Below, piece by piece: positions 53,717 through 62,610 of a stretch of DNA of 64,000 bases. Within the stretch, counting starts at the first letter, position 1. Every line of letters begins with the position of its first letter. The notes beneath the pieces were generated by a model. It saw only the letters and a program-made list of their open reading frames with translations, was not told where the DNA came from and searched no databases. Position numbers and translations under genes: made by a program. Source of the DNA: an uncultured Clostridium sp. (GTDB lineage: Bacteria > Bacillota > Clostridia > TANB77 > CAG-508); contig CABUKD010000003.1 in assembly GCA_902492105.1 (NCBI GenBank), positions 10,618 to 74,617 on the forward strand, read 5' to 3'.

Positions 53717-56092
53717 CTATTCATCTTTTTTATTCTTTTTTAAGTTAACTACAATAGCATTTTCATTATCAAATAAAAATTTAGAATCAGAAGTATCTGT
53801 TTGAATAGGATCTACTTCGTGACTAGTATCATAATTATCGTTAGCAGCAGTTGCAGCTGCAAAATCGCCCCTATTTTTCTTTAATAGTTTTTGAGCAATA
53901 GATTCTGCACTAGAAATACCAGTCTCAAATTTAGCAAAATCATAATTCTTTGTTTTTTGAACTTCTTTATATTTAGACTCTATAAAATCTACTTTACCTT
54001 TATTTACAATACTCTTGCCTTTTAAATCTTTTATTTTATAGATAACCTGTTTTGATTTTAATGACATTATCTTACCAGCTGCATAATTTGGTTTCCACTC
54101 AAATTTAATATTACCTTTTTTAGGATCATATTCTGTTTTGTCTGTATTATATGTATTTTGGAAGCTCCATTCTCTTTTATCTTGCATTGCTGTTTCCCAC
54201 CATTTAACATCTTCCGGAAGTGCATTACCAAAGATAAATTTATTAACAGTATTAGACAAAATTAAATCTTTGTAATAATCCCCTCTAGCATCTGTATTTA
54301 AATCGCCTTTAAGTTGAGTTAAGTTTTGAGAATCTAATACAGTGGCAACTTTATATTTACGATATAAAGTATAAATTGGTTCTGTTGCCTTGCAAATATA
54401 AGTTGGAAAGTCATCTATATATAAGAAATGAGGAATACGGTTACTGTCATTCCCAGGTCTTGAAAGAATAGATTGTTGCATTAAAAGTAAGAAAAATAAT
54501 CCAAATGCTCTATGAGCAGTTTCTCCCAAGTCTCCTCTACGTGTGCATAATAGTGTTACTTGACCTTCTGCTAAAACTTTATCAAAATCTAAGTTATTAG
54601 TACGATTACATAGTATGTTTTTTACACCAGGATAACGTAGTAAATTATCTAACTCAGAAGCTGCTACTGTAACAGAACGTTTTGTATTTAACAAATTCTG
54701 AGAATCTGGGTAAAAACTCTTTTCAAAATAACGAATTAAAATACGATATTTTTCTGCAAGCTCAGGAATTTGTTTCATTTTTTCTACCATATCTACAACT
54801 AAGTCAAAATCAGTAAGCATATTTAACATATCTTCTAAGTTTGGAAGTAATCCTTCGTTTTCTAAAGGATACATTTCTTTTAACAAAATAGAAATGTTTT
54901 CTATAATTTGTATTGCTTCATTTTCTCTATAAGCCATTTCTAAATCTGGTCTACTACGAACAAACAAACCTTTTAATACAGAAGAAATAGCTACACCTGT
55001 TTTAATAGGGTCCTGGTAAACAAATGGGTTAATACCAGGAGAAGTAGTATTGTTTGGGTCTATAATATTTACTGGTATGTGGAAATTAGATGCTACCTTA
55101 GCTACTCTTTCTATTGATTCATGTTCATCAGAAACGTAGGTAATGCCCATATTACGATAAGTAATTTTATCGCCAAAACTATTAATAATCATTTTTTTCA
55201 TATAGTTTTTGTAAGTATCTATTTTGTCTGGGTTTGGTATTAACATATCTAGTGAAAAATGTTCATTAATGTAGTTATTATCATAAGGACAGTTTAAACT
55301 AGCAAGTCCTGTTTTTAATGCGGTAAATCCCATTTCTTTGGATACTTCTTTAAAGAAAGATTTTCTTTCAATATCTCTTGCAAGCATTGGTTCATATACC
55401 ATCATGGTCTTTCCAGAACCAGAAACACCTACAATTAAGAAAGATTCAAAACGCTTACTTTCAGGAATACAAATATCTTCTCCACTTTCTGTATCTACAC
55501 ACACTTTTACTTCACAAGTGTAAACACCATGAGCTTCTTTATCAGAACTTAAACTAATGCCACCATAGTCAAAGATGGAATCACGAATATCTTTTGTATC
55601 GTGTACAGTAAATAATAACCATTTAAGTACCTTATAGAAAGTAACGAGTGGAATGTAAATGGCAATTGCAGTAAAGGCTGGTTTAAACAAATAGTAAAAC
55701 TCTGTAGCAAGTTCTGGATAATTTGGCAAAGATAGAAGTCCTAACCAAACTGCTTGGTTTAACCATTGTACCACTGCACATACAATTAAAATATAAAAAC
55801 TTACAAAAAATGCATGGAAGATTCTATATTTTGCTACATCAGATGGTGCAAATTTGGAAGAGCCAGAGAAGAAAAAGGCAAAGGCCAAACAAGCAAATGC
55901 TAAAGTATATTCAATAGGTCCCCAATAAGAATAAGCAACACCTGTAAAAATAATAAATAATAATTCTACAATTCTATCTATTAAAATATAGGCAGATATT
56001 AATGTTAAAATATAAGTTACGAAAGTATTTCTATCTGTCTTTAAGAATTTTAAAAACTTATCAATCAGTTTCAAAAAATTCACCACTTTCAT
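53717..56092 (-). CDS. VirD4/TraG-like ATPase (type IV coupling protein family)
   Basis: 791 residues. Four predicted membrane helices at about residues 20-175, then a RecA/FtsK-like motor: Walker A GVSGSGKTMMVYEP, Walker B FLYIDDFPTY, and NTVNKFIFGNA after it. Coupling proteins pump DNA or protein substrates into type IV secretion channels. No relaxase, VirB4 or other conjugation genes are present in the window, so this is an orphan or a remote part of an element. A long perfect inverted repeat lies just upstream of its start. Confidence 0.8.
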   Translation of the reverse strand: MKVVNFLKLIDKFLKFLKTDRNTFVTYILTLISAYILIDRIVELLFIIFTGVAYSYWGPIEYTLAFACLAFAFFFSGSSKFAPSDVAKYRIFHAFFVSFYILIVCAVVQWLNQAVWLGLLSLPNYPELATEFYYLFKPAFTAIAIYIPLVTFYKVLKWLLFTVHDTKDIRDSIFDYGGISLSSDKEAHGVYTCEVKVCVDTESGEDICIPESKRFESFLIVGVSGSGKTMMVYEPMLARDIERKSFFKEVSKEMGFTALKTGLASLNCPYDNNYINEHFSLDMLIPNPDKIDTYKNYMKKMIINSFGDKITYRNMGITYVSDEHESIERVAKVASNFHIPVNIIDPNNTTSPGINPFVYQDPIKTGVAISSVLKGLFVRSRPDLEMAYRENEAIQIIENISILLKEMYPLENEGLLPNLEDMLNMLTDFDLVVDMVEKMKQIPELAEKYRILIRYFEKSFYPDSQNLLNTKRSVTVAASELDNLLRYPGVKNILCNRTNNLDFDKVLAEGQVTLLCTRRGDLGETAHRAFGLFFLLLMQQSILSRPGNDSNRIPHFLYIDDFPTYICKATEPIYTLYRKYKVATVLDSQNLTQLKGDLNTDARGDYYKDLILSNTVNKFIFGNALPEDVKWWETAMQDKREWSFQNTYNTDKTEYDPKKGNIKFEWKPNYAAGKIMSLKSKQVIYKIKDLKGKSIVNKGKVDFIESKYKEVQKTKNYDFAKFETGISSAESIAQKLLKKNRGDFAAATAANDNYDTSHEVDPIQTDTSDSKFLFDNENAIVVNLKKNKKDE

Positions 56093-56166
56093 TTCATAAA
56101 TCTATACATATCTATTATCTTATAAAACAACGAAAAATACAAGAGTTTTTGCGAAAAAACTATAAA

Positions 56167-56293
56167 AAGTGTCAATGGGTTGTCAATGGGGACGGAGATT
56201 TTTGACAACTTTAAATTAAGAATTTCAAAGAATAAATAATTTCTGAAAAAGTTGTCAAAAATCTCCGTCCCCATTGACAACCCATTGACACTT
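56167..56293. repeat. Long perfect inverted repeat, MITE-like
   Basis: Left arm 56167-56212 and right arm 56248-56293, 46 bp perfect pairing around a 35-base AT-rich loop. Each arm contains TTGTCAATGGGGACGGAG. It lies between the divergent VirD4-like and SpoVB-like genes. It is far stronger than a terminator and looks like a small non-autonomous mobile element. Target-site duplications are not obvious. Confidence 0.7.
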
Positions 56294-56395
56294 AAAATTT
56301 TGTAATAAAATAAAAAATTCTATAGTATGTATTAACAGGAAGTTTGAATGATGAAAAAAGGAAAATTCAAAAAAATAATATGAGAAAGGCTAAAA

Positions 56396-58040
56396 ATGAA
56401 AAAGCGAAAATTAAAAAAAGAAACTTTTGTACAAAGTGTTATTATATTAATGATTTCTCAGATATGCAATAAACTTTTGGGATTGGTTTACAAATTGTAT
56501 TTAACAAATAGAGAAGGTTTTGGAGACAAAGGAAATGCTATTTACAGTAGTGGTTTTCAAATTTATGCCTTATTTTTAACTATCTCTTCAGTAGGGGTAC
56601 CAGGAGCAGTTGCAAAATTAGTCTCTGAACGTGTTGCCATAGGAGACCATAAAGGAGCTCATCGCATTTTTAAAATTGCATTTATTACTTTTGGTAGCAT
56701 TGGATTTTTAAGTAGTAGTATTTTATTTTTTGGTGCTCACTATATTGCAAACTCTTTTTTGCAAATACCAGAAGCAGAATTAACATTAGTAGCACTTTCA
56801 CCTTCTGTGTTTTTAGTAGCAATTAGTTGTGTAATTAAAGGTTATTTTAATGGAAGGGAGCATTTAAAAGTAACTGCTCATGCACAGACATTAGAACAAT
56901 TTTTCAAAACTGTAATGTCTGTTATATTAGTGGAAAGCATTGCTATGACAACAGGAGTAGATACTACTATTATGGCAGCAGGAGCTAATCTTTCTACTAC
57001 TTTAGCTACCATTCTTTGTTTCTTCTACTTGTATCGATATTATAAAAGTATGAAACAAGAAATTGCTTGGGAGATAAAAAATAGTGTAAATTATAGACCA
57101 ACTAAAATACGAAAAACCATTCAAAAAATATTATCTGTTTCTATTCCAATGTCCTTTAGTAGTATTTTAGGAACCATTAATAAAAACATTGATTCCATTA
57201 CAGTGGTAAGAGGATTAAAAAAGTTTTTATCCGAAGAACAAGCTAAAATTCAATATGGAATTTTAACAGGAAAAGTAGATACTTTAGTTACATTACCAAT
57301 GTCTATGAATATGGCATTTGCAACTGCACTACTTCCCGCAATTTCTACTGCTAAAGCAATGGGAGATACAGAAACAGTCAAAAAGAAAATTTCTTTTTCT
57401 TTATTAGTTACAATTCTAATTGGACTTCCTTGTATGGTAGGAATGATATTATTTGCTAAACCAATTTTAATGCTTTTATTTCCAAATGCAACTTCTGGTA
57501 GTTTTATTTATCAAATTAGTTGTTTAGGTATTATTTTTATTGTATTAGAACAGACTATAAGTGGAGCATTACATGGATTGGGAAAAATTATAGTGCCAGG
57601 GATAGCTTTACTAATTGGAGTAATTGTAAAGTTTTTCTTAAACTGTTTTTTAGTTCCAATGAATCCAGAAACATTTTTCTTACGGAGGAACTGCAGGAGC
57701 TGCCATTTCTACTGTAATTTGTCATATCATTGCATTTACCATAGAATTTAAAATCTTAAGAAAAAATATTTCCTTGCAACTAGACAAGAAGAAAATAATA
57801 GCAAAGCCAATTTGGGCAACTATTATGATGGGAATTGTTTCTTATACATTCTATCATTTTGCTATTGGAATATTAGGAAATAAAATAGCAACAATTTTGA
57901 CACTGATATTAGCAGTTATAGTTTATGCTATTAGTGTAATTTTACTGCATGTTTTTTCAAAAGAAGAGATTATTAGGCTCCCTTATGGAGAAAAAATATA
58001 TATTTTTTTAAAAAGAACAAGAATTTATAGAGAAACGTGA
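56396..58040 (+). CDS. SpoVB/MurJ-like polysaccharide flippase, one CGG +1 frameshift
   Basis: About 548 residues after recoding and roughly 14 membrane helices, the MVF/MATE-type lipid-linked precursor flippase fold (SpoVB, YtgP or MurJ-like): FVQSVIILMISQICNKLLGL at the N-terminus, SSVGVPGAVAKLVSERVAIG, YFNGREHLKVTAHAQ. In-frame CGG at 57683-57685 ends the first frame in unlikely sequence. Skipping the C gives GGTAGAAISTVICHIIAF and two more helices to the stop at 58040. The shift falls inside a membrane-helix motif conserved in the family. Its own ribosome binding site is GAGAAAGG. Confidence 0.85.
57683..57685 (+). other. CGG +1 frameshift site (SpoVB-like)
   Basis: Context tta CGG agg. 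The +1 reading GGA GGA ACT GCA gives GGTA of the conserved GGTAGAA helix start. Confidence 0.75.
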
Positions 58041-58219
58041 AACCCAGTAGAATGAACACTTACGGGAGACACGATAACGCAAACCCTTAGAAAAAGCATG
58101 ACTTAGCTAAAAAAATAAATAAAAAAAAGAAGGATTTTGAAAAAGAATGACGAATAATGATAATAGTAGATATGAATAGCAATCTACACATTTAAAAATC
58201 TTATAGGAGGTAATGTTAA

Positions 58220-58498
58220 ATGAACAAATCAGAATTAATCGCAGCTATGGCAGCAAAAACAGGAGAAACAAAAAAAGATGCAGAAGTAGCATTAAATGCA
58301 TTCGTTAATGTTGTAACAGACGCATTAGTAAAAGGAGATAAAGTTCAATTAGTTGGATTTGGATCTTTTGAAGTAAGAAAAAGAGCTGCTAGAAAAGGAA
58401 GAAATCCACAAACTAAAGAAGAAATCAAAATTCCTGCTTCTAAAGCACCTGTTTTCAAAGCTGGAAAAGCATTAAAAGATTTAGTAAATAAAAAATAA
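58220..58498 (+). CDS. hup: HU family DNA-binding protein
   Basis: 92 residues, the normal HU length: [20 protein letters not shown] at the N-terminus, the arm [20 protein letters not shown] and the [19 protein letters not shown]-terminus. It bends and compacts DNA as a dimer. AGGAGG precedes ATG. A REP-like cluster follows immediately. Confidence 0.98.
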   Translation: MNKSELIAAMAAKTGETKKDAEVALNAFVNVVTDALVKGDKVQLVGFGSFEVRKRAARKGRNPQTKEEIKIPASKAPVFKAGKALKDLVNKK

Positions 58499-58534
58499 GA
58501 TAGTAATTTATATAAATTATATGAATTCATATTT

Positions 58535-58635
58535 TAAAATCGGCCAAAGGGAAAAACCTTTTTGGTCGATTTTCTGTTTCAACCATTGGGGACGTTCCTT
58601 TTTGGCTGAAAATTTACCAAAAGGGACACTCCTTG
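58535..58635. repeat. REP-like repeat cluster after the HU gene
   Basis: Three units including GGGGACGTTCCTTTTTGGCT; the first is degenerate (CGGCCAAAGGGAAAAACC). Same family as 11602. Confidence 0.8.
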
Positions 58636-58738
58636 TTATCAACTTTAGTTATAGAGAATTACTTTTTTCTGTTAATTTGGATAGCAAATACTTTTAATAA
58701 AAAACATTGGAGTAAAAAATATAATTAGAAAAAGAAAA

Positions 58739-58827
58739 GAGTGTCCCAAATGGCTGAATTTCGACCAAAAAGGAACGTCCCCAATGGTTGAAAATCAGCC
58801 AAAAAGGAACGTCCCTCTTGGCTGAGT
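58739..58827. repeat. REP-like repeat cluster before the racemase gene
   Basis: Three units, the last two in inverted order relative to 58535. The 58636-58738 spacer and 58828-58898 contain no gene. Confidence 0.8.
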
Positions 58828-58898
58828 AAATTAAATGTGATATAATCTGAAAAACAAAATATAATAATATAAAATAAGTAAGTAAAGAAGGGAAAAAT

Positions 58899-60098
58899 AT
58901 GTATAGAGATACTTATATTGAGATAAATGTAGACCATTTACAGCATAATGTAAAGGAAATTATTCAAAAATATCCAGAATATCAATACTATTTTGGGGTA
59001 GTAAAAGGAAATGCCTATGGACATAGTGATAAAATAGCTAAATATTTAGTAGAAAGTGGAATTAACTATTTTGCAGTTGCTTCTTTAGAAGAGGCAATGA
59101 GTTTACGAAAAGATGGTGTTACCATTCCTATTTTGTGTTTAGAACCAATAGATATGGAATTTTTAGATATTTGTATTGATAATAACATTACCATTACCGT
59201 TCACAGCATGGAATATTTTAAACAACTTATACAAAAAGAAATTCAAAAACCTTTAAAAGTGCATCTTAAAATTGATAGTGGCTTATGTAGATTAGGTTTT
59301 AATGATAAAAATGAGGTAAAATTAGTAGTAGATGAATTAAGAAAAAAGCCAAATGTTTTTTTGGAAGGCATTTTTACTCATTTTGCTACTGATGGTATTT
59401 ATGATGTCTCTTGGGATAACCAAATGAATAGCTTCCAAGAACTTACCTCTGAAATTGATTTAACACAAATTCCAATTGTACATTTGGGAAGAAGCCAAAC
59501 TTTATTAAATCATGATAAAATTCCTTTTGCTAACGGAATTCGTTTAGGAATTATTTTATATGGTTATAACACAACTCCAAAGCCATTACCAAAAGATTTT
59601 TGGAATACATTAAGAAAGTGGAAAAGAGCATATTACCATAAAAAACATCACATTAGTCCTACCACAACAGATATTGATATTGATTTGAAAACAGCATTTT
59701 CTTTATATAGTGAAGTAATGCAAGTAAAGAAAATTAAAAAAGGTAGTTTCGTGGGATATGGAAGAGTTTATGAAGCACAAGAAGATATGTATGTGGCAAT
59801 TATTCCTATTGGTTATGCAGATGGATTCTCTAGAAAAAATAAGGGAAGACCAATTTTAATAAATGGAAAAAGATATTCTTTAATTGGGGAAGTAAACATG
59901 GGAATGATAATTGCTAAAGTAGATGAAACCGTTCATGAAAAAGATATAGTTACTTTAATTGGAGAAGGGCTTCCAATGCAAGAAGTAGTAAAATATATTG
60001 GAACTAGTGTATATGAAGGATCTTGTATGTTTAACGACTGGGTACCAAGAGTGTTAGTGAAAAATGGAAAAATTATAGAAATAGATGAACGTAAATAA
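58899..60098 (+). CDS. Alanine-racemase-like PLP enzyme
   Basis: 399 residues, Alr fold III. The PLP lysine is in FGVVKGNAYGHS, the substrate-binding His/Arg region in LKIDSGLCRLGFND, and the second catalytic Tyr in FVGYGRVYEAQ, with IPIGYADGFSR downstream. An insertion at about residues 245-270 is unusual. Alr enzymes interconvert L- and D-alanine; related fold III racemases act on other amino acids. The ATP-grasp gene 66 bases downstream could use its D-amino acid product. Which amino acid is used is unknown. Confidence 0.85.
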   Translation: MYRDTYIEINVDHLQHNVKEIIQKYPEYQYYFGVVKGNAYGHSDKIAKYLVESGINYFAVASLEEAMSLRKDGVTIPILCLEPIDMEFLDICIDNNITITVHSMEYFKQLIQKEIQKPLKVHLKIDSGLCRLGFNDKNEVKLVVDELRKKPNVFLEGIFTHFATDGIYDVSWDNQMNSFQELTSEIDLTQIPIVHLGRSQTLLNHDKIPFANGIRLGIILYGYNTTPKPLPKDFWNTLRKWKRAYYHKKHHISPTTTDIDIDLKTAFSLYSEVMQVKKIKKGSFVGYGRVYEAQEDMYVAIIPIGYADGFSRKNKGRPILINGKRYSLIGEVNMGMIIAKVDETVHEKDIVTLIGEGLPMQEVVKYIGTSVYEGSCMFNDWVPRVLVKNGKIIEIDERK

Positions 60099-60164
60099 TA
60101 AAGTAGTTAAAATGACAAGATAGGTAAGGAACTGCAATTAAAAAATATAAAAAAAGGAGAAAAG

Positions 60165-61397
60165 ATGAAAACAAATTTTGATGTACTAATTTTAGGAAGT
60201 GATTTTAATGCTTATTATATGGCTAGATGTTATCATGAAATTTATCACAAAAAGGTAGATGTTATTGCTAAAAAAGCAGTTGGTGTTGTTTCTTATAGTA
60301 AGATTGTTAATTTTAAAGAAGTAGAAAACTTTGAAAGTGCGGAAACTTTTGTTACTACTTTAAATAACTATGCCGAAGAAAAAGAAGTAGAAACAATTCT
60401 GTTAATTGGAACTAGTGATGAATTAGTTCGATTAATTATTGAAAACAAAGAAAAACTAAGTCCTAAGTATGTGCATAATTATCCAAGTCTTGAAATCTTA
60501 AATCATTTACTAGTAAAAGATGTTTTTTATCAAACTTTTGAAAATAGTGAACTAGATATTCCAAAAACCTATAATTATCCATGTGGAGTACAAGAAGCAA
60601 TAGACGAAGAAAAAATAAAGCAATTGCAATATCCTTTAATTGTAAAACCAGGAAATAATATAGAATATCATCAACATAAATTTGAAGGAATGTATAAAGT
60701 ATTTAAGGTATTTTCAAGAGAAGAGTTACAAAATGTAATAGACAAAATAGAAGCCTCTGGATACCATAGTAATTTAGTTATACAAGAGTTTATTCCTGGA
60801 GATGATTGTGCTCTTTATGACTGTGTATTTTATTGTAGTAAAGAGAAAAAAGTACAACTAATTACTTTTGCACAAATAGGATTACAAGAAAGAAATCCAG
60901 GTGGAATAGGCAACTGCACTTTATTGGTTAATGGTTTTGATGAGCATGGAAACAACCAAGAAGAAATTGTAAAGCCTTTAAAAGCTTTTATGGAAAGAAT
61001 TGGCTACCAAGGATTTGCAGAATTTGACCTAAAATATGATAGTAGAACCAAAACCTATAAAGTATTAGAAATTAATCCTAGACAAGCTAGATGTAGTTAT
61101 TATTTAGCTGCTTGTGGCCATAATTTAGTACAATATTTAATTGATGACTTAATTTATCATAAAGAAAAACCATGCGTTTTAATGAAGGACAAGATGGTGT
61201 TAAGTTTTGTTCCAAAAAGTGTTATAAAAAAATATGTAACAAGTAAACCTTTAAAAGAAGAAATATTAAGATTAATGAAACAAGGAAAAATCGTAAATCC
61301 TTTAAAATATAAAAAAGATACTTCCATAAAAAGAAGATTATATTTAATAGCAAAAGATTTTAACTACAAAAGAAAATATAAAAAATTAAGTTGGTAG
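60165..61397 (+). CDS. ATP-grasp carboxylate-amine ligase, paralogue of the gene at 15595
   Basis: 410 residues, strongly similar along its length to the protein at 15595: VLILGSDFNAYYMARCYHEI, LVIQEFIPGDDCALYDC, QGFAEFDLKYD and EINPRQARCSYYLAACGHN. The ATP-grasp metal ligands Glu and Asn are in EINPRQAR. It probably joins an amino acid (perhaps the D-amino acid made by the racemase upstream) to a carboxylate on a cell-wall precursor; this is inference from context. AAAAGGAG is 6 bases upstream. Confidence 0.8.
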   Translation: MKTNFDVLILGSDFNAYYMARCYHEIYHKKVDVIAKKAVGVVSYSKIVNFKEVENFESAETFVTTLNNYAEEKEVETILLIGTSDELVRLIIENKEKLSPKYVHNYPSLEILNHLLVKDVFYQTFENSELDIPKTYNYPCGVQEAIDEEKIKQLQYPLIVKPGNNIEYHQHKFEGMYKVFKVFSREELQNVIDKIEASGYHSNLVIQEFIPGDDCALYDCVFYCSKEKKVQLITFAQIGLQERNPGGIGNCTLLVNGFDEHGNNQEEIVKPLKAFMERIGYQGFAEFDLKYDSRTKTYKVLEINPRQARCSYYLAACGHNLVQYLIDDLIYHKEKPCVLMKDKMVLSFVPKSVIKKYVTSKPLKEEILRLMKQGKIVNPLKYKKDTSIKRRLYLIAKDFNYKRKYKKLSW

Positions 61398-61432
61398 AAT
61401 AAATAGCACATATAAAATTCATACAAAGTGTT

Positions 61433-61576
61433 AAAAGTGTTAGAATTGTCTTTTTCGATTTTTAAAACCTTTCCCCTTTTGGACATCTGTAACTCGGCAT
61501 AAAAGCCTCGAACAGCTGTCACAATGGTCACCCACGCAAGGCCTTAAAAATCTCAAAAGACAATTCTAACACTTTT
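61433..61576. repeat. Fold-back element with 22-bp terminal inverted repeats
   Basis: Left arm 61433-61454 and right arm 61555-61576 pair perfectly (AAAAGTGTTAGAATTGTC with its complement). Inside, GACATCTGT pairs with ACAGCTGTC (one mismatch) and CTCGGC with GCCTCG. The whole 144 bases could form one branched hairpin. GC content of the interior is higher than the surroundings. It may be a MITE or an ncRNA gene. Not recognised. Confidence 0.55.
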
Positions 61577-61580
61577 CTAT

Positions 61581-61655
61581 ACAATAAGATTAAATTTCCT
61601 TGGGTCGTGCATATTAGCAAATCAAAATGCTACAAATGGCGAAGCTACTTCTCTT
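61581..61655 (+). ncRNA. Second structured repeat family, copy 2
   Basis: Starts ACAATAAGATTAAATTTCCT and parallels 38448-38521 to its end, with ATGGCGAAGCTAC replacing GTGGCGAAGCCAC (stem kept through a G-U pair). It directly follows the fold-back element. Confidence 0.4.
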
Positions 61656-61721
61656 AATAAAATAAATTTACTCCAATTTTGCGTATTTCCTTTTTCAATT
61701 CTTAAACTTTTTGTTCCTTTT

Positions 61722-62513
61722 TCAAAAATTTTCTATTTCCTGTATAATTTCTTTTCCTGTCATTTCACAAGGAATATTAATTCTTTTGATATAATTGGTA
61801 TTGAAATCTTTAAAATTATTAATTCCAATATTATATATCTGAAAATCAATTCCATTATTTTTTAAAGCTCTTACAGTTTCATTCGTATAAGCACCATAAG
61901 GATAAGCAAACACCTTTAAAGCCTGTTTTCCTAAATGTTCTTCTATTATTTCATAGGATTTTGTAACATCGTCACGAACTTTTCGAACAGGGAGTTTGTT
62001 ATAAAAAACATGCTTAGTGCTATGACTACCTATTTCCACTAGCCCACTGTTTTGCATTTCTAAACATTCTTCCCATCCTAAATATTTAATACCATCTATT
62101 TCTTTTCCAATCTTATCAGTTACGATAAAAATAGAAGCTTTCACATGATACTTTTTTAAAATAGGAAAGATATATTCATAATTACTGTAATAGCCATCAT
62201 CAAAAGTAATAAGAATTGGCCTATCTGGAAGGCTACTAATGCCTCTGTTTGCTTCATCTAATTCTTTCATGGATAAAAATGTATATCCATGATTTAATAG
62301 AGCCTGAATATTTTCCTCAAAGCTTTTCGGAGTATTAATATATTGGAAATTGTCTGGGTCTGTTTCTGGCACTGTAGTTACAAAATTATGATAAAGTAAT
62401 ATTGGAATGACAACATTAGGTCTTTGTTTATATTGATAATATTGAAAAGTACATATGGAAAAAACTACTATCACTAATAAACAAAAAATGATGATTAACT
62501 TTTTTTTCTTCAC
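61722..62513 (-). CDS. Polysaccharide deacetylase (NodB family), membrane-anchored
   Basis: 263 residues. An N-terminal hydrophobic anchor (residues 5-23) places the enzyme outside the cell. The NodB domain shows ILLYHNF, PILITFDDGYYSNYEYIF (TFDDG metal site), EIGSHSTKH (HSTxH zinc ligands) and VFAYPYGAYTNETV. It removes N- or O-acetyl groups from glycans. Divergent from a processive glycosyltransferase gene, as in poly-N-acetylglucosamine systems. Confidence 0.9.
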   Translation of the reverse strand: MKKKKLIIIFCLLVIVVFSICTFQYYQYKQRPNVVIPILLYHNFVTTVPETDPDNFQYINTPKSFEENIQALLNHGYTFLSMKELDEANRGISSLPDRPILITFDDGYYSNYEYIFPILKKYHVKASIFIVTDKIGKEIDGIKYLGWEECLEMQNSGLVEIGSHSTKHVFYNKLPVRKVRDDVTKSYEIIEEHLGKQALKVFAYPYGAYTNETVRALKNNGIDFQIYNIGINNFKDFNTNYIKRINIPCEMTGKEIIQEIENF

Positions 62514-62610
62514 ACAAATTCACCTCTCTATATGATATTCACTTTAGACATATTTTGATACTTATCACCATTTTTCGACACTCCTCATAAGATACAGTGA
62601 GGTGAGAAAA

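Noticed and set aside
3960..57685. Explaining the frameshifts as random sequencing indels
   Set aside because: All eight create an in-frame CGG followed by a Gly codon, none is in a homopolymer, and no other type of frameshift was found. A systematic artefact cannot be fully excluded and is named as the main alternative.
11602..58827. CRISPR array
   Set aside because: The repeats are dispersed palindromic units with irregular spacing and no unique spacers; they fit REP elements. No cas genes are present.
61433..61576. 6S RNA or a known riboswitch
   Set aside because: The long fold-back shape is superficially similar, but no conserved 6S bubble or riboswitch core could be recognised.
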